64,000 bases of DNA from positions 151,973-215,972 of the forward strand of contig NZ_BPLZ01000006.1 in the NCBI RefSeq assembly GCF_019656335.1, given 5' to 3'. Positions 23,120-31,469 of this stretch are shown piece after piece; position 1 is the first letter of the stretch, and each line of letters starts with the position of its first letter. This DNA is from Pseudomonas sp. NCCP-436. GTDB lineage: Bacteria; Pseudomonadota; Gammaproteobacteria; Pseudomonadales; Pseudomonadaceae. The notes under the pieces are model-generated. The model made no database searches. It was not told the DNA's origin and saw nothing but the letters and a program-made list of their open reading frames with translations. Made by a program: the position numbers and the translations under genes.

Positions 23120-23135
23120 CCAAGCAAACGCTTGG
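23120..23135. promoter_or_regulatory. Candidate operator in the acyl-CoA dehydrogenase / regulator divergent region
   Basis: CCAAGC-AAAC-GCTTGG is a perfect 6-bp inverted repeat. Next to it lies AGTCAGG-C-CCTGACT (23101-23115), another perfect inverted repeat, and GTCAGGCC occurs twice, 14 bp apart (23088 and 23102). CAAGC/GCTTG palindromes are typical of TetR-type repressors of fatty-acid genes, but no TetR gene is encoded here. Confidence 0.4.
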
Positions 23136-23214
23136 TCACACTGGACACAAGCGCCAAAAAATAAGACGATCCAGCCGCTGCATGACCACTTAGCCTTGAA
23201 TAAGAACAATACCT

Positions 23215-24222
23215 ATGGTGATCCCCCAGCCCAGCGCCCCCCTGCGACGCGTCAGCATTCTCGCTACCGACGGTGTCTTTGCTTCCACCCTGATGCAAGC
23301 CAAGGATTTCTTTCACATGGCAGGCATCCGCTATGCCAGACAACAGGGGCTCGGCCACGAACCCCCTTTCGAGATCCTTCTGGTCAGCCCTGACGGACAG
23401 CCCGTGAACAGCTTCAGCACGGTCCGGGTTCCAGTCGATGCCGCACTGGAGCCCTGTGACGTAATCATCCTGCCGCCCTTCTGGGACGACTTCGACACCT
23501 TAAGCCGGCGCCATCCGCAGATTCTGGACTGGCTGCGCGAGCGTCACGCCGCCGGTACGGCCATCTGCGGTGAAGCCACCGGGGTATTCTGGATGGCCGA
23601 AGCCGGCCTGCTGGACGGCAAGGAGGCGACCACCTACTGGCGTTTCTTCCAGGAGTTCGCCGAGCGCTTTCCGCGCGTAAACCTGAATCAGGACAAGCAC
23701 ATCTCCGACGCCGACAACCTCTACTGCGCCGGCGGCGTCACCTCGGCGTGCGATCTCTACATCTACCTGATAGAGCGCTATTGCGGCGCCGGCGTGGCAC
23801 AGGGCGTGGCCCGCGACATCCTCTACGAGGTGCAGCGCAGCTACACCCCCGGGCGCCTTGGTTTCGGCGGACAAAAACTGCATCAGGACGTTGCCATACT
23901 GCAGATCCAGCAGTGGCTGGAGGAGCACTACGCCGATAAATTCCGCTTCGAGGACGTAGCCCGCGAGCATGGCATGAGCATTCGCAACTTCATGCGCCGC
24001 TTCCAGGCCGCTACTGGCGACAAACCGCTGCACTACCTGCAACGACTGCGCATTGAAACGGCCAAGAGCCTGCTTTCGTCCACCCGCAAAAGCATCAAGA
24101 CAATCAGCTACGAAGTGGGTTATGACGATGCCAGCTTCTTCGCCCGGCTGTTCCGCCAGCACACCGAACTGTCACCCAACCAGTATCGTCGCCAGTTCCG
24201 CCACAAGGACAGCGGCGCCTGA
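23215..24222 (+). CDS. GlxA-type transcriptional regulator (DJ-1/PfpI domain plus AraC HTH)
   Basis: 335 residues. The N-terminal half (about 10-185) is a class-I glutamine-amidotransferase-like/DJ-1 domain with ICGEATGVFWMAEAGLLDG and TTYW. The C-terminal half (about 225-330) is a two-HTH AraC domain with SIRNFMRRFQAATG and ISYEVGYDDASFFARLFRQ. Relatives such as ArgR, CdhR and GbdR of Pseudomonas sense small nitrogenous metabolites, but the ligand here is unknown. Divergent from the acyl-CoA dehydrogenase across 139 bp with palindromes. The ribosome-binding site before the ATG is weak. Confidence 0.9.
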   Translation: MVIPQPSAPLRRVSILATDGVFASTLMQAKDFFHMAGIRYARQQGLGHEPPFEILLVSPDGQPVNSFSTVRVPVDAALEPCDVIILPPFWDDFDTLSRRHPQILDWLRERHAAGTAICGEATGVFWMAEAGLLDGKEATTYWRFFQEFAERFPRVNLNQDKHISDADNLYCAGGVTSACDLYIYLIERYCGAGVAQGVARDILYEVQRSYTPGRLGFGGQKLHQDVAILQIQQWLEEHYADKFRFEDVAREHGMSIRNFMRRFQAATGDKPLHYLQRLRIETAKSLLSSTRKSIKTISYEVGYDDASFFARLFRQHTELSPNQYRRQFRHKDSGA

Positions 24223-24246
24223 AACGGCCGCACTGCCGCGCCGCCG

Positions 24247-25341
24247 TCAGGGACGGTGCGGCCGGGCGAGGAACTCGTGCGACTGCATCTCAAGCAGACG
24301 GCTGAGGGTTCGCTGAAACTCGAAGTTCAGCCGCCCGCCGCTGTAGAGATCCTTGAGTTCCACTTCGGCGGAAATGATCAGCTTGACGTTGCGATCGTAG
24401 AACTCGTCCACCAGGTTGATAAAGCGCCGCGCCATATCATCCTTGGCCACGCCCATCTGCTCGACATTGGAGAGCATCACTGCACCGAAGATCTTACCCA
24501 GCTCGATGTAATCGTTCTGGCTGCGCGGCCCATCACAAAGCTCGCGGAACTCGAACCAAGCCACGTCACTGGCCACCTTGCGCGCTCGAATCTCGCGATT
24601 CTCGATCAGCAGCACATCGTTATCACGAATAACGACCTTCTCCGGCAGCAGACTGCGGAAGCTCTTTTCCAGACTGGCATCGGCTTCCGGGCCCAACGGC
24701 GTGTAATAAAGCTCGGCCTGCTCCAGCGCACGCAAACGATAGTCAATGCCGCTATCGACGTTGACGATCTCGGTGTGCTGCTTGAGCAGAGCAATCGCCG
24801 GCAGGAAGCGGGCGCGCTGCAGGCCGTCCTTGTAAAGACCGTCCGGCACGATGTTGGAGGTGGCCACCAACGAGACGCCGTTGTTGAACAGCTCCTCCAG
24901 CAAGGTGGCAAGGATCATCGCATCGGTGATGTCGGATACGAAGAACTCGTCGAAACAGATCACCCGCGCCTCGTCGGCAAAGCGCCGGGCAATAATGGTC
25001 AGCGGGTTCTTCTCTCCCTTGAGAGTCTTCATCTCCTCGTGCACGCGCTTCATGAAGCGGTGGAAGTGCGTACGCATCTTCTGCTCGAAGGGAAGCGCAT
25101 CGAAGAAAGTATCGACCAGATAGGTCTTGCCACGGCCTACGCCACCCCAGAAGTACAGGCCCTTGACCGGCTCCTGCGGCTTCTTGCCGAACAGCTTGCC
25201 CAGCAGCCCGGACTTGCCCCGCTCGCGCGCGAGCAGATCGTCATACAGACGCTGCAGATGGCGAACGGCGTTTTCCTGGGCCGCATCATGGAAGAATTCC
25301 GGCCGCTTGAGGTCGGCCTGATAGCGCTCGAGAGGAGTCAT
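24247..25341 (-). CDS. zapE: ZapE (AFG1-like) cell-division ATPase
   Basis: 364-residue P-loop ATPase of the AFG1/LACE1 family. Walker A is GGVGRGKT (about residues 66-73), Walker B is VICFDEFFV, and a sensor-like ATSN follows. E. coli ZapE associates with the Z ring during constriction under stress and low oxygen. Its start lies 100 bases after the trpS stop, beyond a terminator, so it probably has its own promoter. Confidence 0.94.
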   Translation of the reverse strand: MTPLERYQADLKRPEFFHDAAQENAVRHLQRLYDDLLARERGKSGLLGKLFGKKPQEPVKGLYFWGGVGRGKTYLVDTFFDALPFEQKMRTHFHRFMKRVHEEMKTLKGEKNPLTIIARRFADEARVICFDEFFVSDITDAMILATLLEELFNNGVSLVATSNIVPDGLYKDGLQRARFLPAIALLKQHTEIVNVDSGIDYRLRALEQAELYYTPLGPEADASLEKSFRSLLPEKVVIRDNDVLLIENREIRARKVASDVAWFEFRELCDGPRSQNDYIELGKIFGAVMLSNVEQMGVAKDDMARRFINLVDEFYDRNVKLIISAEVELKDLYSGGRLNFEFQRTLSRLLEMQSHEFLARPHRP

Positions 25342-25361
25342 GATTCGTTAGCCGGGCAACT

Positions 25362-25394
25362 AAAAACGGGGGCGACACTTTAGCGACGCCCCCG
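25362..25394 (-). terminator. Intrinsic terminator after trpS
   Basis: Minus strand CGGGGGCG ... CGCCCCCG with a 12-base interior (partly paired) followed by five T. It lies between the trpS stop and the zapE start. Confidence 0.85.
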
Positions 25395-25448
25395 CTGAAT
25401 GGCAATCGGGGCACGCCGGACGGATGCTCGTCCGGCGGGAACCACGGG

Positions 25449-26795
25449 TCAGTCCTGCACAGCCAGCGTTTCGCGCAGACGAGCGATGGCCACCTCCAGT
25501 GCCATCGCATCGGCAAACTCGGGACTGGAGGCGACTGCCTGGTTATCAATCCAGACCGTGAAACCCAGTCCCTCACTGCGCACATCCAGCGTTTCACCAG
25601 ACTGCAGGCGCTTGCTGGCCTGACCAGCGGTTTTTCCATCGGCAAAGGATTTCGACAGCAGCAACTGCTCGCCACTGGCGTCCAGCAGCCGGAAACGGAA
25701 GCTGCCGTCTTCATCGCGAAAACTGACGAAGCGCGCACTCTTGGCTGCCTTTTTCTTCTCGCTACCGGCCACCTGCACCTGCTCACGGAACGAGCGCAGG
25801 CCCACTGCCTCACGCAGCTCACCAAGGAAAGGCGTGGCAATCCTGCGCGCCTTGGCGGCACCGGCGAGGAGGATGTCCTCCAGGTCGGCCGGTTTGGCAA
25901 TCAGCGTGTTGTAGCGCTCACGCGCCTCACCCAGGGTGTCTTCAAGCAACTGGTACAGACGGTTCTTCGCTTCGCCCCAGGCCAATCCGCCCTCCAGATC
26001 AGCTCGGAACCCTGCCTGCTGCTCCGGAGTTGCGAAGGCCTGGTAGAGGCTGAACAGGTGCGAGCTGTCGGCGTCTTTCGGCTCGCCCGGCGCACGCGAA
26101 TCGGTGACGATCCGCGCGACTGCATCCTTGAGCTGCTTGCTGCTGCCAAACAGCGGGATGGTGTTGTCGTAGCTCTTGCTCATCTTGCGGCCGTCGAGGC
26201 CCGGCAGTGTAGCCACGTTTTCCTCGATCACCGCCTCGGGCAGGACGAACAGCTCACGCCCCTTGCCGAACAGGTGATTGAAGCGCTGGCCGATGTCGCG
26301 GGCCATCTCTACGTGCTGGATCTGGTCACGACCAACCGGCACCTTCTGCGCATTGAACATCAGGATGTCAGCAGCCATCAGCACCGGATAGCTGAACAGG
26401 CCCATGGTGACACCCGCGTCCGGGTCTTCACCGACCTCGACGTTCTTGTCCACCGAAGCCTTGTAGGCGTGGGCACGGTTGAGCAGGCCCTTGCCGGCGA
26501 CACAGGTAAGCAGCCAGCACAGCTCGGGAATCTCGGGGATATCGGACTGGCGATAGAAGGTCGCCTTGTCGGTATCCAGCCCCAAGGCCAGCCAGGTGGC
26601 AGCGATCTCCATGCGCGAGCGCTGGATACGCGCCGGGTCGTCGCACTTGATCAGCGCGTGGTAATCGGCCAGAAAGTAGAAAGAGTCAGCCTGCGGATCG
26701 CGGCTGGCAGCAATGGCCGGACGGATGGCACCGGCGTAGTTGCCCAGATGCGGAGTGCCAGTAGTGGTGATACCGGTAAGAATACGGGTTGTCAT
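25449..26795 (-). CDS. trpS: Tryptophanyl-tRNA synthetase with C-terminal extension
   Basis: Class Ic synthetase that charges tRNA-Trp. The HIGH-like motif is GTPHLGNY (about 13-20) and KMSKS is intact near residue 207. At 448 residues it exceeds the usual ~335. The extra part (from about 355, after a Lys/Ala-rich linker) contains [20 protein letters not shown] and repeated strand patterns resembling the YegP/DUF1508 fold. Pseudomonas TrpRS proteins are known to have this long form. It follows the alpha/beta hydrolase gene end-on with 37 bases between. Confidence 0.95.
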   Translation of the reverse strand: MTTRILTGITTTGTPHLGNYAGAIRPAIAASRDPQADSFYFLADYHALIKCDDPARIQRSRMEIAATWLALGLDTDKATFYRQSDIPEIPELCWLLTCVAGKGLLNRAHAYKASVDKNVEVGEDPDAGVTMGLFSYPVLMAADILMFNAQKVPVGRDQIQHVEMARDIGQRFNHLFGKGRELFVLPEAVIEENVATLPGLDGRKMSKSYDNTIPLFGSSKQLKDAVARIVTDSRAPGEPKDADSSHLFSLYQAFATPEQQAGFRADLEGGLAWGEAKNRLYQLLEDTLGEARERYNTLIAKPADLEDILLAGAAKARRIATPFLGELREAVGLRSFREQVQVAGSEKKKAAKSARFVSFRDEDGSFRFRLLDASGEQLLLSKSFADGKTAGQASKRLQSGETLDVRSEGLGFTVWIDNQAVASSPEFADAMALEVAIARLRETLAVQD

Positions 26796-26832
26796 GAGGT
26801 TTGCCTGAATTCGTACGCAAAGGATCGGAAAC

Positions 26833-27465
26833 TTACAGGCGCGGCAGCAGAAGTTCTTTCAGATCCGTCAGCCGGCCATGAAAAAAGTGGCCGCATTCTG
26901 CCACTTTCAGCAGCTCGTGGGCACGCCCGAGGCCGGCCGACCAGTCGTAAACGGCCTGAGCTTCGATCACTTCGTCGTCTTCCGGCTGAATCACAACTAG
27001 CGGACAGCGGCTGGCCGGCGGATTGTCTGCAGTCAGCCTGTGCACGGCAGGTGCCACCATGAACAGAGCCTGCGGAACCCGCTCTCGGGCCTCCAGCCGG
27101 CCGCCCAACGCGGCGGCAACGAAACCACCGAAGGAAAAACCAAGCAGGGTTACGGGCAAGTCCGGATAGCGCTCCCGCAACCAGTCGGCCACCGCCTCGG
27201 CGTCATCCACCTCGCCATTGCCCATGTCATGACTACCGGCACTGGCACCCACACCGCGATAGTTGAAGCGCAAGGTGTGATAACCGCAGTCGCGCGCGGT
27301 GCGCTGCAGGGTTGAGACCACCTTGTTGAGCATGGTTCCGCCCTGCACCGGATTGGGATGACAAACCAGCGCCACACCACGGGCGGCCGGCACTTCGAGA
27401 TGGAGGGCTTCCAGCTGGCCCTGTGGACCTGGAATGAAAACGGGGGTTTCGCGACTGAGCAACAC
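26833..27465 (-). CDS. Alpha/beta hydrolase (dienelactone-hydrolase-like)
   Basis: 210-residue single-domain hydrolase. The nucleophile elbow GFSFGG (Ser111), an acid candidate in PEDDE (Asp163/164) and CGHFFHG (His193) form a plausible triad. The [11 protein letters not shown] stretch and FNYRGVGAS are typical of the YpfH/PA4440-like group of unknown substrate. The start is GTG at 27465; a TTG one codon later has better spacing from GGAG. Likely co-transcribed with trpS. Confidence 0.85.
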   Translation of the reverse strand: MLLSRETPVFIPGPQGQLEALHLEVPAARGVALVCHPNPVQGGTMLNKVVSTLQRTARDCGYHTLRFNYRGVGASAGSHDMGNGEVDDAEAVADWLRERYPDLPVTLLGFSFGGFVAAALGGRLEARERVPQALFMVAPAVHRLTADNPPASRCPLVVIQPEDDEVIEAQAVYDWSAGLGRAHELLKVAECGHFFHGRLTDLKELLLPRL

Positions 27466-27594
27466 TGAACTCCGTGACCCCGTAACGGGTCGACTCGTCT
27501 AGCAGACTGCCTGCAAAGCAGACGTGAACACAGAAAATCCTGCGCCGCCAAGGGCAGCCCAACCGGCAGCCCGATGGCAAAGCGAGGAAAGGGA

Positions 27595-27611
27595 GTTTAC
27601 GCGGTGTAAAC
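27595..27611. other. Inverted repeat in the hydrolase/zapG divergent region
   Basis: GTTTAC-GCGGT-GTAAAC, a perfect 6-bp inverted repeat within the 271-bp divergent region 27466-27736. It could be a regulator site. Nothing else recognisable was seen in this stretch. Confidence 0.3.
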
Positions 27612-27736
27612 CTCCATTCCGAGCCGATTGTGCGCATTCGCAGCCGGGTGCTGCCGGCGCCGAATCACTCCGGACCGTATACAGCGCAGGCTCAAGCCGC
27701 TAACGTAAAGCAAAGCCGTTTTGAGAGGAAGGACTC

Positions 27737-28168
27737 GTGGAACAGACACTTACTGCCTGGTTGATACCCGCCCTGACCCTGGTGGTCGGCATCGCCGTGG
27801 GCTTTCTCCTCGCCCGACTGGCACCCAATGCAGCACCGGGACGCAGCCAGCGGCAGATGGACGAAATGCAGGCACGCTTCGAGGCCTACCAGAACGAAGT
27901 GGTAACTCACTTCAATACCACCGCCAGCCTGGTGAAGAAGCTCACCCAGAGCTACCAGGAGGTCCAGGAGCACCTGTCAGACGGCGCCAACCGTCTGGCC
28001 CTGGACGAACTGACCCGACAGCGTCTGCTGGCCACGCTCAATAGCGTTGATACAGGAGAAAAGCGCGAGCGCCTGACTCCGCCAAAGAACTACGAGATGC
28101 CCAAAGACTATGCGCCGAAAAGCGATGGCCCGGGCATGCTCGACGAGAGCTACGGTCTGAAGAAGTAA
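27737..28168 (+). CDS. zapG: ZapG/YhcB, inner-membrane cell-envelope coordination protein
   Basis: 143-residue DUF1043 protein with one N-terminal membrane helix (about 8-28), a coiled-coil segment (about 38-75) containing FEAYQNEVVTHFNTTASLV and a disordered C-terminus ending DESYGLKK. E. coli YhcB/ZapG links lipopolysaccharide/phospholipid synthesis, peptidoglycan synthesis and division. The start is GTG at 27737 with AGGAAGGA upstream. A terminator follows immediately. Confidence 0.9.
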   Translation: MEQTLTAWLIPALTLVVGIAVGFLLARLAPNAAPGRSQRQMDEMQARFEAYQNEVVTHFNTTASLVKKLTQSYQEVQEHLSDGANRLALDELTRQRLLATLNSVDTGEKRERLTPPKNYEMPKDYAPKSDGPGMLDESYGLKK

Positions 28169-28177
28169 CCATTGCAC

Positions 28178-28207
28178 AGAGCCCCGCTCCGGCGGGGCTC
28201 TTCATTT
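28178..28207 (+). terminator. Probable intrinsic terminator between convergent zapG and lipB
   Basis: AGAGCCCCGC-tcc-GGCGGGGCTCT is a strong stem followed by the short T-rich TTCATTT. It lies in the 44 bases between the two stops, at the inferred genome rearrangement junction. Confidence 0.7.
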
Positions 28208-28212
28208 GCGCC

Positions 28213-28836
28213 TCAACCGGCGCTGTAACCCAGGCGATTCCGCAACGCCTGCTCAAGGCGCTGAGCCACCTCGTCCAGCGAGACCGGACTGTTCAGCAAA
28301 TCCTTCATCTGTACCATCTTCAGCCCGGCGTAGCCGCAAGGATTGATGCGCAGGAAGGGGGTCATGTCCATGTCTACGTTCAGCGCCAGGCCATGGAAGG
28401 AACAGCCGCGGCTGACCCGCAGTCCCAGCGAGGCGATTTTGTCGCCATTGACATAGACCCCTGGAGCATCGGCCTTGGGTGCTGCAACGATGCCGTAACC
28501 AGCCAGCAGATCGACCAGACTCTGCTCCATCGCGGTGACCAGCTCGCGCACGCCCAGATCCAGGCGGCGCAAATCGAGCATCAGATAGGCCACCAGCTGG
28601 CCGGGGCCGTGGTAGGTCACCTGGCCGCCGCGCTCGACCTGCACCACCGGAATATCGCCCGGCGCCAGCAGATGCTCGGCCTTGCCGGCCTGGCCCTGGG
28701 TGAACACCTGCGGATGCTGCAGCAACCAGATCTCGTCCGGCGTCTGCTCATCACGCTCACGGGTCAGCCGACGCATGGCTTCCAGCGTCGGCTGGTAGTC
28801 GACCAGGCCCAGATGGCGAACGATCAGCGACGCCAC
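28213..28836 (-). CDS. lipB: LipB, octanoyl-ACP:protein octanoyltransferase
   Basis: Transfers octanoate from ACP to lipoyl domains, the first step of protein lipoylation. 207 residues with [16 protein letters not shown], the catalytic Lys region DGKIASLG-like ([11 protein letters not shown]) and INPCGYAG carrying the catalytic Cys. The GTG start shares one base with the ybeD stop. The next enzyme, lipA, is not downstream here, although it is in P. aeruginosa as I remember it. Confidence 0.95.
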   Translation of the reverse strand: MASLIVRHLGLVDYQPTLEAMRRLTRERDEQTPDEIWLLQHPQVFTQGQAGKAEHLLAPGDIPVVQVERGGQVTYHGPGQLVAYLMLDLRRLDLGVRELVTAMEQSLVDLLAGYGIVAAPKADAPGVYVNGDKIASLGLRVSRGCSFHGLALNVDMDMTPFLRINPCGYAGLKMVQMKDLLNSPVSLDEVAQRLEQALRNRLGYSAG

Positions 28837-29114
28837 TAGAGCACCATATGCACGCGCCCGGTGGCACGCAGGTCAGCATGGATGGCCTGCAACTGTTCAA
28901 CCCCGGTGGCGGTGATCAGTACCTGTACCGACAAAAAGTTGCCGTTGCGGCTGTCACGCATCATCAGGGTAGAGCTGTCCAGATCCGGGGCGTGGCGGCG
29001 GATTACTTCGATGACCAGCTCGGAAAAGCCCTCGCCAGCAGTACCGATCACCTTGATCGGGTAGCGATCGCAGGGAAACTCGATCTTCGGCGCTTGAATG
29101 TCGCTATCACTCAT
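28836..29114 (-). CDS. ybeD: YbeD family (DUF493) protein
   Basis: 92-residue ferredoxin-like-fold protein of unknown function. It contains [13 protein letters not shown] and [15 protein letters not shown] and ends RVHMVL. It is conserved between dacC/dacA and lipB in many gammaproteobacteria. That position suggests a link to lipoylation or the cell wall, but this is not proven. Confidence 0.92.
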   Translation of the reverse strand: MSDSDIQAPKIEFPCDRYPIKVIGTAGEGFSELVIEVIRRHAPDLDSSTLMMRDSRNGNFLSVQVLITATGVEQLQAIHADLRATGRVHMVL

Positions 29115-29185
29115 ATCTCATGCGGGCCCACGGCCCGTCCTCCGGTGGCCGCCCATGGCAAGCGGCCGGCTCGTGTCGTGGCTCT

Positions 29186-30346
29186 CTAGTTGAACAGGCC
29201 GTAGAAGAACAGGCGGATGCTGTCCCACAGACGGCGCAGCAGGCCGCCCTCCTCGACAGTTTCCAGCGCAACCAGGTCAGTACTGCGCACCACCTCGTCA
29301 CCGAGTCGAACCTCGACCTTGCCAATCACGTCGCCCTGCTGGATAGGCGCCACCAGTTGCGGCTCCAGCACCATGCTCGCCTGCAATTTCTCCAACTGCC
29401 CCTTGGGCATGGTCAGGGTCAAATCCTCGGCCAGACCGGCCTTGACCTGCGAAGCCTGGCCCTTCCAAACGATTGCCTGAGCCAGTTCAGCGCCCTTCTG
29501 GTAGAAGGTGCGACTCTCGAAGAAGCGGAAACCATAGGTCAGCAGCTTCTGCACCTCGGCCGCCCGCGCCTGCTCACTAACGGTACCGAACACCGAGGCG
29601 ATCAGTCGCTGGCCGTCACGCACGGCAGAGGCCACCAGGCAGTAACCGGCCTCCTCGGTATGACCGGTCTTCAGCCCGTCAACGGTACTGTCGCGCCACA
29701 GCAGCAGGTTGCGATTGGGCTGCTTGATACCGTTCCAGAGGAACTCCTTCTGCTTGTAGATGGCGTAGTGCTCCTGATCATCGAAGATGATTGCGCGAGC
29801 CAGCTTGGCCATGTCATGTGCCGAGGAGTAGTGATCCGGATCCGGCCAGCCGGTGGAGTTGACGAAGAACGTGTTGGTCATCCCCAGGCGCCGGGCATGG
29901 GTGTTCATCATGTCGGCAAAGGCGTCCTCGCTACCAGCGATGTGCTCGGCAATGGCGACACTGGCATCGTTGCCGGACTGGATGATGATGCCGTGCAGCA
30001 GGTCGTTCACCGAGACTTCCTTGCCAACCTCGATGAACATCTTCGAGCCGCCCATGCGCCAGGCCTTCTCGCTGACGCGCACCATGTCGGTTTCCTTGAT
30101 CTGGCCGCGATTGATCTCCTGCGTGGCGATATAGGCGGTCATCAGCTTGGTCAGGCTGGCCGGTGGCAGACGCTGGTCACCGTTACTTTCCACCAGCACC
30201 TGGCCGCTGGCCGCGTCCATCAGCACATAGGATGTCGCCGCCAGTTGCGGCGGCGCGGGGATCACTTGCTGGCTGGCTCCGACGAGCGGAGCAGTCAACA
30301 GACCCAGGAAGAAGAAAGCACGTTGCGCGAAGCTGGTGATGTTCAT
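29186..30346 (-). CDS. dacC: D-alanyl-D-alanine carboxypeptidase (PBP5/6)
   Basis: Trims the terminal D-Ala from pentapeptide stems in the periplasm. 386 residues with a signal peptide (about 1-24). Active-site motifs are SLTK (64-67), SGN (124-126) and KTG (226-228). A C-terminal beta-rich domain follows, and the tail RRLWDSIRLFFYGLFN is an amphipathic membrane-binding helix. Downstream of rlpA in the rodA-mrdA envelope block. Confidence 0.95.
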   Translation of the reverse strand: MNITSFAQRAFFFLGLLTAPLVGASQQVIPAPPQLAATSYVLMDAASGQVLVESNGDQRLPPASLTKLMTAYIATQEINRGQIKETDMVRVSEKAWRMGGSKMFIEVGKEVSVNDLLHGIIIQSGNDASVAIAEHIAGSEDAFADMMNTHARRLGMTNTFFVNSTGWPDPDHYSSAHDMAKLARAIIFDDQEHYAIYKQKEFLWNGIKQPNRNLLLWRDSTVDGLKTGHTEEAGYCLVASAVRDGQRLIASVFGTVSEQARAAEVQKLLTYGFRFFESRTFYQKGAELAQAIVWKGQASQVKAGLAEDLTLTMPKGQLEKLQASMVLEPQLVAPIQQGDVIGKVEVRLGDEVVRSTDLVALETVEEGGLLRRLWDSIRLFFYGLFN

Positions 30347-30379
30347 CCGTCTCTCGAAAATGTGTTGCTTGAGTTGAGC

Positions 30380-30420
30380 GACCCCTCAGGGTCATCGACT
30401 GGCCTGCCCGAGCAGGCCAG
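30380..30420 (-). other. Twin hairpins in the rlpA-dacC gap
   Basis: CTGGCCTG-N6-CAGGCCAG (30399-30420, 8-bp perfect stem) and GACCC-N4-GGGTC (30380-30393) stand back to back in the 109-base gap. Neither has a T-run, so they are more likely mRNA-processing or partial attenuation structures than terminators. Confidence 0.4.
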
Positions 30421-30455
30421 GAAGTTAGTCCGGTAAAAAACGCTTAAGTTGCCAG

Positions 30456-31469
30456 TTAGTCACCCTGTACCAGAGTCGGCTGCCCCAGGTTAGCCAGGCG
30501 GACGCTGCTCTGCAGCTGCTCAGCCTCGCCCTGATTGCTCAGCGGCCCGAGACGTACGCGATGCAGGATCTGCTGGTTGCGTACCACTGAGCTGACGAAT
30601 ACCGGGACACTGGTAGTCTGGCTCAGCTTGGCCCGGAGCAGCTCCGCAGCGTCCGGATTGGCGAAGGCTCCCACCTGGAGATACAGGCCAGAGGCTGCGA
30701 GTGAATCGTTTTTTTTTACGTCCACCTGTACCGGCAGGATGGCCGCGGCATGCTGCTCGGGCGGCGGCGAGTACTGTTCGACCACCTGTGGTATCGCCTT
30801 GGCCACCGGCTCGGCGACCATCGCCTTGGCTGGCTGCGCATTGGCCAGCACCATCGGCACTGGCCGCCCCTGCTGAGCCCACCATTCGTGCGGATCAATA
30901 CCCTCGACCCGCACCTGTGCGGTTCCCTTCTCGGCATAACCAAGCTTCTTGGCCGCCGCAAAGGACAGGTCAATTATGCGATCAGAGTAGAACGGCCCAC
31001 GGTCGTTGACCCGCAGAATCACGCTCTTGCCATTCTCCAGATTGGTCACCCGTACGTAGCTGGGTAACGGCAGAGTCTTGTGTGCAGCGGTCATACCGTA
31101 CAGATCGTAGGTTTCACCGTTGGCAGTGGCCTGGCCATGGAACTTGGTACCGTACCAGGAGGCCGGGCCCACCGCGACATAGCGACGGGCATCCTGAATC
31201 GGATAGTACTGCTTGCCGAACACCACGTAGGGACTGGCCTTGACCGGCCCGTAGTGCGGCATGGGGATGGCATCCGGAATCTTCGACACGTCCACATCCC
31301 ACCAGGGCGCGCCATCCTGGTGCGGCCGGCTGAAATCGCTTGGACCGGAGATCGAGCCGCCCTGGTTAGGCGCAACGGTACTTTGCGCCGGGCGATTGCT
31401 GGAACAGCTCACCAGCAGCAGGGTGGCACCCAGGAGGGCAGCCAGCGGCATGAGTTTGGACACAGTCAT
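30456..31469 (-). CDS. rlpA: RlpA, septal lytic transglycosylase lipoprotein
   Basis: Cleaves denuded peptidoglycan during daughter-cell separation (shown for P. aeruginosa RlpA). 337 residues: lipobox LVSC (Cys22), a double-psi beta-barrel domain (about 98-190) with probable catalytic His130 (AAHKTL) and Asp156 (RVNDRGP), a linker and a C-terminal SPOR domain (about 262-335) for septal targeting. A run of nine A (coding strand, 30709-30717) encodes Lys-Lys in the linker just before the SPOR domain. The start overlaps mltB (ATGA). Confidence 0.95.
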   Translation of the reverse strand: MTVSKLMPLAALLGATLLLVSCSSNRPAQSTVAPNQGGSISGPSDFSRPHQDGAPWWDVDVSKIPDAIPMPHYGPVKASPYVVFGKQYYPIQDARRYVAVGPASWYGTKFHGQATANGETYDLYGMTAAHKTLPLPSYVRVTNLENGKSVILRVNDRGPFYSDRIIDLSFAAAKKLGYAEKGTAQVRVEGIDPHEWWAQQGRPVPMVLANAQPAKAMVAEPVAKAIPQVVEQYSPPPEQHAAAILPVQVDVKKNDSLAASGLYLQVGAFANPDAAELLRAKLSQTTSVPVFVSSVVRNQQILHRVRLGPLSNQGEAEQLQSSVRLANLGQPTLVQGD

